Shown in pieces: positions 19,565-27,571 of a stretch of DNA of 64,000 bases. The translations under genes and the position numbers were made by a program. The stretch's first letter is position 1. Each line of letters opens with the position of its first letter. The notes below the pieces were generated by a model. That model was not told where the DNA came from, made no database searches, and saw nothing but the letters and a program-made list of their open reading frames with translations. Source of the DNA: Ochrobactrum quorumnocens (GTDB lineage Bacteria; Pseudomonadota; Alphaproteobacteria; Rhizobiales; Rhizobiaceae); NCBI RefSeq assembly GCF_002278035.1, contig NZ_CP022604.1:310001-374000 (forward strand), given 5' to 3'.

Positions 19565-20854
19565 ATGAGTGAAAACAGCAACCAGCCTTCGACCGGTTCC
19601 GAGCCAGAAGAAACCCTCTTCGCTCCGCTTCTCCGGGTCAAAGGCGTGCTCATTGCCAGCATGGTACTGGTAGTCTGCATCATGGTGCTGGAATTGCCGC
19701 TATGGTTCCGTATCGCTCTGATGGTTTTGATCATTATAGGTGCCATCTGGGTTGCGAGTGCAACGCGCGAAGATGCCATTGAGGACAAGCCGCAGGGCGT
19801 CCATATAACCAATGAAATGGCGGATGTTTCGGGAGAACGGCTGGCTGAACTGCTGACCGATCCGATGATCGTCTTCGATCAACGTGGAACTGTGCTTTTT
19901 ACCAATGCCGCTGCTGTTGATGCATTCCAGTCTCTTGAAAAGGACACTGGCCTTTATTTGCGTTTTCGTGCACCGGAAATGCATGCGCTTATCCAGGGTG
20001 TGATTGCAGACGGTGAACCACGTAGCATCGACTATTTCGAGCGCGTGCCGATTGACCGTTGGTACAAAGCGATGGTCAAGGCGTTGCGTGATGCCGATGG
20101 TAGGCCAGAGCTTTTTGTTCTTCTTTTCCGCGATCAGAGCGAAACGCGGCGTATCGACCGTATGCGGTCGGACTTCATTGCCAATGCCAGCCACGAACTG
20201 CGCACGCCACTTGCTTCGCTGCTGGGCTTTATCGAAACTCTGCAGGGGCCGGCTCGCAACGATGCAGCAGCACGCGACAGGTTTCTCGGCATCATGCAGA
20301 AACAGGCCGAGCGCATGTCACGCTTGATCGATGATCTCCTGTCGCTATCGCGGCTCGAGATGCGAGCGCATCTGTCAGTGAATGAATGCGTGGATATGAC
20401 CGCTGTGCTCAATCATGTAGCAGATACGCTGAGCCCGCTGGCTGCTGGATTGGACGTCACGATCGAACGCCATCTGCCGGATCGTCCAGTCAATGTGACG
20501 GGTACGCGCGATGAACTGATTCAGGTGTTCCAGAATCTGGTTGAGAATGCCTGTAAATATGGGCAGGGCGGTAAGCGTGTTATTCTGAAGCTGGATGAAG
20601 AAAACAACGGCGGCGCATCCGAGGCTGTGGCTTCCATACAGGATTTTGGTCCGGGCATCGCCGCTGAACATCTGCCGCGCCTTACAGAGCGCTTCTATCG
20701 CATCGACGTCGAAACCAGCCGTGCACAGAAGGGGACAGGTTTGGGGCTTGCCATCGTAAAGCACATTCTGGCGCGCCATCGCGGACGATTGGTTGTACGT
20801 TCGCGGCTTGGTGAAGGTTCAACCTTCCTGGTGCGCCTGCCTAAGCGGGCTTGA
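19565..20854 (+). CDS. phoR: PhoR-like membrane sensor histidine kinase
   Basis: A 429-residue histidine kinase. Two membrane helices lie at about 28-45 and 48-65 with almost no periplasmic loop, as in PhoR. A PAS-like domain (LLTDPMIVFDQRGTVLFTNAAA) follows at about 93-190. The H-box is SHELRTPLAS with H210, the N-box is NLVENACKYG, and the G-boxes are DFGPGI and GTGLGLAIVK. It should phosphorylate PhoB under phosphate limitation. In many Rhizobiales phoR adjoins pst genes; here it adjoins ppk2, and no phoB is in the window, so the gene name rests on domain order. The ATG at 19565 is preferred over a GTG at 19550. Confidence 0.85.
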   Translation: MSENSNQPSTGSEPEETLFAPLLRVKGVLIASMVLVVCIMVLELPLWFRIALMVLIIIGAIWVASATREDAIEDKPQGVHITNEMADVSGERLAELLTDPMIVFDQRGTVLFTNAAAVDAFQSLEKDTGLYLRFRAPEMHALIQGVIADGEPRSIDYFERVPIDRWYKAMVKALRDADGRPELFVLLFRDQSETRRIDRMRSDFIANASHELRTPLASLLGFIETLQGPARNDAAARDRFLGIMQKQAERMSRLIDDLLSLSRLEMRAHLSVNECVDMTAVLNHVADTLSPLAAGLDVTIERHLPDRPVNVTGTRDELIQVFQNLVENACKYGQGGKRVILKLDEENNGGASEAVASIQDFGPGIAAEHLPRLTERFYRIDVETSRAQKGTGLGLAIVKHILARHRGRLVVRSRLGEGSTFLVRLPKRA

Positions 20855-20859
20855 ACGAG

Positions 20860-20962
20860 AGCAAATCCCGAAAAATGGGAATGGGTTTGGAATAAATACA
20901 TGCGTTAAAGCAGGCAGTGAGACGTATTTCTAACGATTCATCGTAAACAGAAAATGCTCTAA
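20860..20962. repeat. Diverged repeat after phoR (GAGCAAAT...ATGCTC)
   Basis: GAGCAAATCCCGAAAAATGGGAAT begins five bases after the phoR stop and the unit ends near ATGCTCTAAG. It looks like a worn family B copy fused to the GAGCAT end motif. Confidence 0.5.
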
Positions 20963-20976
20963 GACTTCTGCAAACA

Positions 20977-21008
20977 AAAGCCCCGGTAGCGTTTTCGCTC
21001 CGGGGCTT
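20977..21008 (-). terminator. Terminator of gcrA
   Basis: AAGCCCCGG and CCGGGGCTT pair, with inner AGCG/CGCT and a TTTT loop. On the minus strand the stem is followed by TTTGTTT. It lies 25 bases past the gcrA stop and may also act in the phoR direction. Confidence 0.8.
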
Positions 21009-21033
21009 AGATTTTTCCGATTTGGCCGATCAT

Positions 21034-21588
21034 TCAGCGCGCGCGGCGACGTTCTGCCGTCGGCTGGAAAGCCAGTTTCGAATGATATCCGCAATATGGG
21101 CTGGATTCACCGGATTCACTGCCGCAGAAGTGGAAATCTTCATTGAGCGGATCGCCGATTGGCCACTTGCAGGTGCGTTCGCTAAGCTGCAGCAAGGTCA
21201 GCTTGCGGGAAATAGGTACAACAACGTCCGAAGTTGGTCTTACGACCCGTTCAGTCACTGCATCAGCCACATATTCCATCTGAAGTGCGGTTGCACCGAC
21301 GGTCTGCGTAACGGTTGCCGTGCGGATGGTCGTGGTCGTCTGAGGACGGCTACCGCCGCCATTGGTCTGGGTTGCAGCGGGACGTGGAGTGGCTGCAACA
21401 GTATTAACTTTTTTGCTGCGAGGAGCAGCCGTGGTGGTTTTGCCACGGCCCGAAAGCTTCAAACGATGCACTTTGCCGATCACTGCATTGCGGCTCACGC
21501 CGCCAAGCTGTGCTGCGATCTGGCTTGCACTCAAGCCCTCGTTCCATAATTTCTTCAGCAGTTCGACGCGCTCATCTGTCCAGTTCAT
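21034..21588 (-). CDS. gcrA: Cell cycle regulator GcrA
   Basis: A 184-residue GcrA. The N-terminal DNA-binding domain (MNWTDERVELLKKLW...SASQIAAQLGGVSRNAVIGKVHRL, residues 1-47) is almost invariant in Rhizobiales. A Thr/Ala/Pro-rich linker covers about 55-125, and the C-terminal sigma-70-binding region ends with a Cys/His-containing segment (CKWPIGDP, FHFCG, YCGYHS). In Caulobacter GcrA recruits RNA polymerase to promoters methylated at GANTC by CcrM; a similar role is expected here. The ATG at 21588 starts the conserved domain, with GGAG about 10 bases upstream. Confidence 0.96.
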   Translation of the reverse strand: MNWTDERVELLKKLWNEGLSASQIAAQLGGVSRNAVIGKVHRLKLSGRGKTTTAAPRSKKVNTVAATPRPAATQTNGGGSRPQTTTTIRTATVTQTVGATALQMEYVADAVTERVVRPTSDVVVPISRKLTLLQLSERTCKWPIGDPLNEDFHFCGSESGESSPYCGYHSKLAFQPTAERRRAR

Positions 21589-22009
21589 CGCCCTGGGCTC
21601 CAATCAATTTTCGTTATCCGGAATCCGCCAGTGCTCCCGAATTGCTCCAGGCACAAACACTATATCTATCCGGGTGACTAGGTCCGTCGCACGAAATGTA
21701 GTTTTTTTGCTTTGAATAGAAACTACATTAATCAACGACTCCATGACAAGGGATAGCCTTGTCAGGCGGATTCCATTTTTATGGTTTTCCCCAACTTGGG
21801 TGCTAAAGACGGTTTTTCTGAGTCAGCTTCGGGTATTTCGCGGGAGCTTTTCAGCGGGATGTTCCGTCAGGGAAAACATCTGGGGTCTATATATCGACCC
21901 AATCTGCAAAATGCCAGCCCCGGAGCGCATAGGTCCCATCTTATTATAGTGAGTTCTTTCCAGCATGAACTCATGCATAAAGATGGATGATTATCCTTGC
22001 GCGCTTTGA
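21589..22009. other. Long intergenic region between gcrA and the argD promoter
   Basis: About 420 bases with no convincing gene. It holds several hairpins: AATGTAGTTT/AAACTACATT (21695-21729), TGACAAGG/CCTTGTCA (about 21743-21762) and GGGTC/GACCC around a TATATAT loop (about 21876-21899). The terminator at 22053-22077 lies downstream, so an unannotated small RNA ending there is possible. Confidence 0.4.
21695..21729. repeat. 10-base inverted repeat in the gcrA upstream region
   Basis: AATGTAGTTT and AAACTACATT are separated by 15 bases. The position, about 110-140 bases upstream of gcrA, would suit a regulator site or a promoter-distal hairpin. Confidence 0.5.
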
Positions 22010-22040
22010 TTGACATTTTTTTTGCGAGCGCCAATATACG
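22010..22040 (+). promoter_or_regulatory. Candidate promoter of argD leader
   Basis: A perfect TTGACA at 22010-22015 is followed, 17-19 bases later, by AATATACG. This is the best sigma-70-type signal upstream of argD and would give a leader of about 190 bases. Confidence 0.45.
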
Positions 22041-22052
22041 CCCGGGAATAAA

Positions 22053-22077
22053 TAATGCCGCCCTGAGGGCGGTTTTT
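22053..22077 (+). terminator. Terminator-type hairpin in the argD leader region
   Basis: GCCGCCC-TGA-GGGCGG followed by six T. Because it comes just after the candidate promoter, it either ends an upstream small transcript or acts inside the argD leader. Confidence 0.7.
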
Positions 22078-22090
22078 TATTTCCGCCGGG

Positions 22091-22201
22091 AGGCTCATTC
22101 AAAGACATGAGATCGCCCGATCCCGTTCAGGAGCCTTTTTAGGCATTCTGCGGGTATTTAAAACAATGGGAAACGCTGCCTGACCGGCTTTGCCGGAGGC
22201 G
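22091..22201 (+). promoter_or_regulatory. Structured argD leader with a second terminator-like hairpin
   Basis: AGGCTC near 22091 can pair with GAGCCT at 22130-22135, which is followed by TTTT. An inner GATCG/CGATC stem lies between. A later hairpin, GCCTGACCGGC/GCCGGAGGC, ends near 22200, just before the argD ribosome site. Alternative folding could control argD, but no leader peptide rich in Arg was found. Confidence 0.4.
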
Positions 22202-22235
22202 CTGCATTTACAAGGCTTATGGAGGCCTGACTGCA

Positions 22236-23447
22236 ATGACCGACGTTACGACTGTGCAACCGCTCTACGACACCTACAATCGTGCGGCTCTGCGCTTCGA
22301 GCGAGGTGAGGGCATCTGGCTGATTACCGAAGGCGGCGACCGTTATCTCGATTTTGCTGCAGGCATTGCAGTCAATTCACTGGGCCATTCCCATCCGCAT
22401 CTGGTCAATACGCTCAAAGATCAGGCCGACAAGCTGTGGCACCTGTCCAATCTCTATGAGGTTCCTGGACAGGAGAAGCTGGGCGCTCGTCTGGTTGAAG
22501 CGACATTTGCGGATAAAGTGTTCTTTACCAATTCCGGTGCCGAGGCTCTTGAATGCGCGATCAAGACCGCGCGCCGCTATCATTATGTAAACGGCAATCC
22601 TGAGCGCTTCCGCGTCATCACTTTTGAAGGCGCATTCCACGGCCGTACATTGGCTACGATTGCCGCAGGTGGTCAGGCCAAGTATCTCGAAGGTTTCGGC
22701 CCGAAGGTCGACGGCTTCGATCAGGTGCCATTCGGAGATGAAGCAGCATTGCGTGCTGCGATCACCAGTGAGACCGCAGCAATTCTGCTCGAGCCTGTGC
22801 AGGGCGAGGGCGGTCTGCGTGGCTTCCCGGAAGAGTTCATGCGTCTGTTGCGCCAGATCTGCGATGACAAGGGTCTTCTGCTGATCCTCGACGAAGTGCA
22901 GACGGGCGTTGGCCGTACCGGCAAACTCTTCGCTCATGAATGGTCGGGCATCAAGCCCGACATCATGGCCGTCGCCAAGGGAATTGGTGGTGGTTTCCCG
23001 ATGGGCGCCTGCCTTGCAACCGCTGACGCTGCCAAAGGCATGACCGCCGGTGTTCATGGCACCACCTATGGTGGCAATCCGCTTGCTATGGCTGTCGGCA
23101 ATGCTGTGCTTGATGTTGTGCTTGCTGACGGATTCCTCGAAAACGTTCAGGAAACTGCATTGACCATGAAGCAGGGCCTTGCGTCGATCATTGATCGTTT
23201 TCCGAGCGTGGTCTCGGAAATCCGTGGTCGTGGTCTTCTGATGGGTATCAAATGCGTTGTGCCAAATGTGACGCTCATTCAGGCTCTGCGTGACGAACAT
23301 TTTCTGAGCGTCGGCGCTGGTGACAACGTCATCCGACTTCTTCCGCCACTGGTCACGACGCCTGAAGAGGCTCGTGAAGCATTGAAGCGTATTGAGATGG
23401 CCGTAGAACGGCTTGCAATCGCAAATCCGACCAGTAAGACGGCGTGA
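22236..23447 (+). CDS. argD: Acetylornithine aminotransferase
   Basis: A 403-residue class III PLP aminotransferase that converts N-acetylglutamate semialdehyde to N-acetylornithine, and can serve as succinyl-diaminopimelate aminotransferase. Family motifs include [12 protein letters not shown] near residue 45, [12 protein letters not shown] near 100, [13 protein letters not shown], and the PLP lysine in [19 protein letters not shown] lies 10 bases before the ATG. It opens the argD-argF-hslO operon; argF starts four bases after its stop. The long leader with hairpins suggests control by premature termination. Confidence 0.95.
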   Translation: MTDVTTVQPLYDTYNRAALRFERGEGIWLITEGGDRYLDFAAGIAVNSLGHSHPHLVNTLKDQADKLWHLSNLYEVPGQEKLGARLVEATFADKVFFTNSGAEALECAIKTARRYHYVNGNPERFRVITFEGAFHGRTLATIAAGGQAKYLEGFGPKVDGFDQVPFGDEAALRAAITSETAAILLEPVQGEGGLRGFPEEFMRLLRQICDDKGLLLILDEVQTGVGRTGKLFAHEWSGIKPDIMAVAKGIGGGFPMGACLATADAAKGMTAGVHGTTYGGNPLAMAVGNAVLDVVLADGFLENVQETALTMKQGLASIIDRFPSVVSEIRGRGLLMGIKCVVPNVTLIQALRDEHFLSVGAGDNVIRLLPPLVTTPEEAREALKRIEMAVERLAIANPTSKTA

Positions 23448-23451
23448 GATC

Positions 23452-24390
23452 ATGGCAAACAATAACGGTATCAAGCACTTCATCGACCTTTCCACTGTAC
23501 CAGCCGGCGAACTCCGCGCCATTATGGAAGATGCCAAGGCGCGAAAGGCACGCTTGAAGGCTGGCGAACTCGAAAAGCCATTTGCGGGCAAGGTGCTGGC
23601 AATGATTTTCGAGAAGCCGTCCACACGTACCCGCGTCTCGTTTGATGTGGGTATGCGTCAGCTTGGCGGTGAGACGATCATGCTCACAGGCTCGGAAATG
23701 CAGCTCGGTCGCAGCGAGACCATCGCGGACACAGCCAAGGTGCTTTCGCGCTATGTGGATGCGATTATGATCCGCACAACGTCGCATGATCGCATGCTGG
23801 AACTGGCCGAGTATGCGACCGTTCCGGTTATTAATGCACTAACCGATGATACGCACCCTTGTCAGATCATGGCCGACGTTCTTACATATGAGGAACATCG
23901 CGGCTCGATCAAAGGCAAGACCTTCGCCTGGATGGGGGACGGTAACAACGTCCTTCATTCGCTTGTGGAAGCTGCGGCGCGTTTTGATTTCAACGTCAAT
24001 ATCGCAACGCCGGAAGGCAGCGAGCCGAAGCAGCAATATATCGATTGGGCAAAGGCAAACGGCGCGAACATCATGTCCACAGCGGACCCGGATAAGGCGG
24101 TACGCGGTGCAGATTGCATCGTGACCGACACTTGGGTTTCGATGGGGCAGGAAGATCATGCTCGTGGCCATAATGTTTTCATGCCCTATCAGGTTAATGC
24201 ACATCTGATGGCTAAAGCTGACCAAGAGGCGCTTTTCATGCACTGCCTGCCCGCGCATCGCGGCGAGGAAGTGACCGACGAAGTGATCGACGGCCCTCAA
24301 TCGGTCGTATTCGATGAAGCTGAAAACAGGCTCCATGCCCAGAAAGCCATTCTGGCCTGGTGCCTGCAAGGCGGCAATTTAGGAGCATAA
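23452..24390 (+). CDS. argF: Ornithine carbamoyltransferase
   Basis: A 312-residue anabolic ornithine carbamoyltransferase making citrulline from ornithine and carbamoyl phosphate. Motifs: carbamoyl-phosphate loop STRTRVSFD (about residues 50-58), HPCQIMAD (about 138-145), MGDGNN, and the ornithine-binding [12 protein letters not shown] near 265. The ATG at 23452 gives the standard N-terminus ([11 protein letters not shown]). A longer in-frame start inside argD is not supported. It lies between argD and hslO with a one-base gap to the latter's start codon, so all three are probably one transcript. Confidence 0.96.
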   Translation: MANNNGIKHFIDLSTVPAGELRAIMEDAKARKARLKAGELEKPFAGKVLAMIFEKPSTRTRVSFDVGMRQLGGETIMLTGSEMQLGRSETIADTAKVLSRYVDAIMIRTTSHDRMLELAEYATVPVINALTDDTHPCQIMADVLTYEEHRGSIKGKTFAWMGDGNNVLHSLVEAAARFDFNVNIATPEGSEPKQQYIDWAKANGANIMSTADPDKAVRGADCIVTDTWVSMGQEDHARGHNVFMPYQVNAHLMAKADQEALFMHCLPAHRGEEVTDEVIDGPQSVVFDEAENRLHAQKAILAWCLQGGNLGA

Positions 24391-24391
24391 A

Positions 24392-25414
24392 TTGTCTGAT
24401 AAGATCAGCAATGAGCAAATCGAAGTCGAAGACATCCAGATCGCTCTGGAAGACCTCGACTTCGCTGGCGACGATGCCGTTGTGCCCTTCCAGGTGGAGG
24501 GGCTCGACGTGCGTGGTCGCGCCGTACAATTGGGCGGCAGCATTGATGCCATCCTGAAGCGCCACAACTATCCGGAACATGTCGCGCGCCTTCTGGCCGA
24601 AGCAACGGTTCTGACTGTGCTTCTTGGCACGTCCCTTAAATTTGAAGGCAAGTTTATCTTCCAGACCCAGTCCGACGGTCCTGTCGATATGCTGGTGGTC
24701 GATTTCCGTACGCCACGTTCCGTACGTGCCTATGCGCGTTTCGACGCGGAGCGCGTAAAGGAAGCGGTAGCGGCTGGTCAGACGCGTCCTGAGGAGCTAC
24801 TCGGTCGCGGCACGCTGGCCTTCACCGTTGATCAGGGTGCTTATACGCAGCGCTATCAGGGCATCGTTGCTCTTGATGGATCGACACTGGAAGAGATTGC
24901 ACGCACATATTTCCGCCAGTCGGAACAGATACCGACCGATATGAAGCTGAGCGTTGCCAAGCTTATTGAACGCGGTGCGGACGGTAAACTTGTCGAGCGT
25001 TGGCGCGCCGGGGGGCTGGTTATTCAGTTCCTGCCTGAGTCCGAATTGCGATCGCGCATACCGGATCTTCCGGGTGGTGATGGCGATGAAAACACGGTTG
25101 CGCGTGATCTGGAAGATGACGGCTGGGATGAGGCACGTTCGCTGGTCGGCACGATTGAAAGCTCTGAGCTGACCGATCCGCAAGTTGGCTCGGAACGTCT
25201 GCTTTATCGTCTGTTCCATGAACGCGGTGTGCGCATCTATGAAGCCGTTCGGGTTCTCGATGAATGCTCGTGCTCGCGCGAGAAGATTGAAGGTGTGTTT
25301 TCCAATCTCTCGGCTGAAGAAATTCAGGACAGCATCGAGGACGGAAAGATTTCAGTGACGTGCGAGTTTTGTTCGACACATTACGAGTTTGACCCAGCGC
25401 AGTTTGCGAAATAA
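24392..25414 (+). CDS. hslO: Redox-regulated chaperone Hsp33, TTG start
   Basis: A 340-residue Hsp33, a holdase activated when oxidation releases zinc from its C-terminal cysteines. The four zinc ligands are C292, C294 (CSC), C324 and C327 (CEFC). The start is a TTG at 24392, one base after argF, with AGGAG seven bases upstream; no ATG occurs before the conserved region. The first 25 residues are acidic. Cotranscription with argD-argF is expected from spacing and is a gene order I recall from other Rhizobiales. A strong bidirectional hairpin ends the operon. Confidence 0.94.
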   Translation: MSDKISNEQIEVEDIQIALEDLDFAGDDAVVPFQVEGLDVRGRAVQLGGSIDAILKRHNYPEHVARLLAEATVLTVLLGTSLKFEGKFIFQTQSDGPVDMLVVDFRTPRSVRAYARFDAERVKEAVAAGQTRPEELLGRGTLAFTVDQGAYTQRYQGIVALDGSTLEEIARTYFRQSEQIPTDMKLSVAKLIERGADGKLVERWRAGGLVIQFLPESELRSRIPDLPGGDGDENTVARDLEDDGWDEARSLVGTIESSELTDPQVGSERLLYRLFHERGVRIYEAVRVLDECSCSREKIEGVFSNLSAEEIQDSIEDGKISVTCEFCSTHYEFDPAQFAK

Positions 25415-25421
25415 GAACAAG

Positions 25422-25452
25422 AAAAAGGCGCTTCGTGAGAAGCGCCTTTTTC
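25422..25452. terminator. Bidirectional terminator between hslO and apaG
   Basis: AAAAAGGCGCTTC and GAAGCGCCTTTTT form a perfect stem around a GTGA loop with A/T tracts on both sides. It overlaps the last two bases of apaG. Confidence 0.92.
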
Positions 25453-25843
25453 AATTCAGCGTGCGGCGTGTTTCGGGAATATCGAGCGAGAACGCCGGAA
25501 TATCGACTTCAAAAGCTTTTCCATCAGATGCCTGCATCTGATAGCGCCCGACCATCACGCCGGATGTGGTGTTGAGTGGACAGCCTGAAGAATACTGGTA
25601 GGAGTCTCCGGGGTTGAGCGTCGGCTGATCTCCGATAACACCGTCTCCGCGTACTTCTTCTATGTGGCCGTTGCCATCAGTAATCTGCCAGTACCGCGAG
25701 CGCAACTGCACGGTGTCGGAAGAATTGTTGGCGATCGTGATCCGATAGCCCCAGACATAGCGATTTTCTTCAGGCTCTGACTGATCTTCAAGATAAAAGG
25801 GCTCGGCTGTTACTTCGATACCCCGCGTCACCGCTCTGTACAT
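25451..25843 (-). CDS. apaG: ApaG (CorD) protein
   Basis: A 130-residue ApaG, a fibronectin-III-like single-domain protein. The conserved stretch [29 protein letters not shown] lies at about residues 28-56, and [15 protein letters not shown] signature near 80-90 ([20 protein letters not shown]). Linked in enterobacteria to Co/Mg efflux and diadenosine tetraphosphate metabolism, but its biochemical role is not settled. An ATG at 25843 gives the family N-terminus; a GTG two codons upstream at 25849 is an alternative. It is a single gene, convergent with hslO. Confidence 0.93.
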   Translation of the reverse strand: MYRAVTRGIEVTAEPFYLEDQSEPEENRYVWGYRITIANNSSDTVQLRSRYWQITDGNGHIEEVRGDGVIGDQPTLNPGDSYQYSSGCPLNTTSGVMVGRYQMQASDGKAFEVDIPAFSLDIPETRRTLN

Positions 25844-25937
25844 ACGCACCCGCCTTTGAATCGCATCAAGTCTTCATCTTCAACCTATCGCCAAAGTTGC
25901 GCTGGAGGTCAACGATTTGAAGCGGACAATTGCGCTA

Positions 25938-25963
25938 CAATTGCCGAAATGTTCCGGCAATTG
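25938..25963. terminator. Hairpin between apaG and metZ
   Basis: CAATTGCCG and CGGCAATTG pair around an eight-base loop. It lies about 55 bases past the metZ stop and could stop metZ transcription, although no strong T-tract follows on the minus strand. Confidence 0.4.
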
Positions 25964-26016
25964 CGTTGTTTATGCATCATTTTGCGATCAAAAGGCGCTA
26001 AATTAGTCGATTTTTA

Positions 26017-27210
26017 TTAACGAGCGGCGACAAGCGCTTCCAACACGTCTTCAATCAGATCGTCCGTGTCCTCAAGACCCACCGAGATGCGCAGCATGCC
26101 ATCTGAAATGCCAAGCTCGCTTCGGGCTTCGTCGGTGAGGCTCTGATGCGTAGTGGTCGCCGGATGGGTGATGATGCTCTTTGCATCGCCCAGATTGTTG
26201 GAGATGCTGAAGACCTGAAGCGCATTCTCAAACTTGAACGCCGCTTCTTTGCCGCCTTCCAGCTCCAAAGCAATCAGCGTCGAGCCACCAGTCATCTGCT
26301 TGGCGATGATGTCGGCCTGCGGGTGGTCGGCGCGGCCCGGATAGATAACTTGCTTGACGCCAGCCTGGCCTGCAAGCGCGTCTGCAACGGCTGCTGCCGA
26401 TTGTGTCTGCTGACGCACGCGTACGCCGAGCGTTTCAAGACCTTTGAGCATGATCCATGCATTGAACGGGCTCATGCCGGGACCGGTATGACGGAAGTAA
26501 GGCTGCAAAACTTCTTCAGTCCATTCCTGATCGGAAAGGACGATGCCGCCGAGGCAACGACCCTGACCGTCGATGTGCTTGGTCGTCGAATAGACGACGA
26601 TATGCGCGCCCAGTTCCAGTGGCTTCTGGAAGAGGGGGGTCGCAAAGACGTTATCCACGATCAGCTTGGCACCGATCTCATTGGCAATATCTGCGACAGC
26701 GGCAATGTCGATGACTTCCAGCGTCGGGTTCGACGGGCTTTCAAGCAGCATTACCTTGGTGTTGGGACGGACGGCGGCTTTCCAGTTCTCGATATTCGCG
26801 CCATCGATTACGGAAATTTCCACGCCATATCGTGGCAATAGCGTTTCGACGATATAACGCGACGAGCCGAAGACGGCGCGGGCGCAGATCAGGTGATCGC
26901 CAGCCTGTACCTGACAAAGAATGGATGCAGCAACTGCTGCCATGCCTGATGTCAGTGCGCGAGCATCTTCCGCGCCTTCAAGCGCGCACATCCGCTTTTC
27001 AAACATATCGGTGGTTGGATTGGCATAACGCGAATAGATGAACCCAGGGTCTTCACCCTTAAAGCGAGCCTCAGCGGCTTCCGCCGTTGGATAAAGAAAG
27101 CCCTGCGTTAGATAGAGGGCTTCTGACAACTCTGCGAAACCCGAACGCAGCGATCCTGCGTGAACGAGCTGAGTTGCCGGGCGGAACTTGCGGGTAGTCT
27201 CATTCGTCAT
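26017..27210 (-). CDS. metZ: O-succinylhomoserine sulfhydrylase
   Basis: A 397-residue Cys/Met-metabolism PLP enzyme that makes homocysteine from O-succinylhomoserine and sulfide. The PLP lysine is in VYSTTKHIDGQGRCLGG, the Tyr/Arg pair near the N-terminus is in YSRYANPT, and the DNVFATPL segment is typical. The ATG at 27210 starts the family N-terminus (TNETTRKFRPATQLVHAG). Longer in-frame readings run through the riboswitch and are rejected. A SAM-II riboswitch plus terminator lies 57-162 bases upstream, so expression should fall when S-adenosylmethionine is abundant. Confidence 0.95.
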   Translation of the reverse strand: MTNETTRKFRPATQLVHAGSLRSGFAELSEALYLTQGFLYPTAEAAEARFKGEDPGFIYSRYANPTTDMFEKRMCALEGAEDARALTSGMAAVAASILCQVQAGDHLICARAVFGSSRYIVETLLPRYGVEISVIDGANIENWKAAVRPNTKVMLLESPSNPTLEVIDIAAVADIANEIGAKLIVDNVFATPLFQKPLELGAHIVVYSTTKHIDGQGRCLGGIVLSDQEWTEEVLQPYFRHTGPGMSPFNAWIMLKGLETLGVRVRQQTQSAAAVADALAGQAGVKQVIYPGRADHPQADIIAKQMTGGSTLIALELEGGKEAAFKFENALQVFSISNNLGDAKSIITHPATTTHQSLTDEARSELGISDGMLRISVGLEDTDDLIEDVLEALVAAR

Positions 27211-27266
27211 TTTTCCAACCTGTCGAAAGCTGGTCGGCCGGGGCGCGGAATTGCCTCGGCGGCCAA

Positions 27267-27302
27267 TAAAAAACCGGCCTTGCGAAAACGCAAAAGGCCG
27301 GT
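27267..27302 (-). terminator. Expression-platform terminator of the metZ riboswitch
   Basis: On the minus strand CCGGCCTTTTGCG and CGCAAGGCCGG form a long stem with a TTTT loop, followed by six T. It sits between the aptamer and the metZ start codon. Confidence 0.88.
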
Positions 27303-27313
27303 AACGAACCGCG

Positions 27314-27372
27314 GCCTCATTTAGCGAATTCTTTAACGTGGCTGCAAGCCGGCCGGCCAAATCACCACGGAA
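27314..27372 (-). ncRNA. SAM-II riboswitch
   Basis: The minus strand shows the SAM-II signature in order: GGTGATTTGGCCGG, GCTTGCAGCCACGTTAAA, and CGCTAAA. These are the invariant parts of the H-type pseudoknot that binds S-adenosylmethionine in Alphaproteobacteria. It lies directly upstream of a terminator and metZ, the usual target. Recognition is by recalled consensus. Confidence 0.93.
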
Positions 27373-27571
27373 CACTTTTTCCTTATGCCTCTTGGGCGGG
27401 GTCGTCAATGCCAGAAGGATCAGTTTTCAGGAAAACGCCTGTCTGCCAAAGCTCTGATGGCTGTGATTCCTGCGGAAAACCCGCGAGCTGTGGGGTTTCA
27501 GGGTTGGCATTGGGGTCGAGAGCGGTCAATGGTCATAGACCAAATTTAAGTAAGTCACGGAGTTCAGTGTT

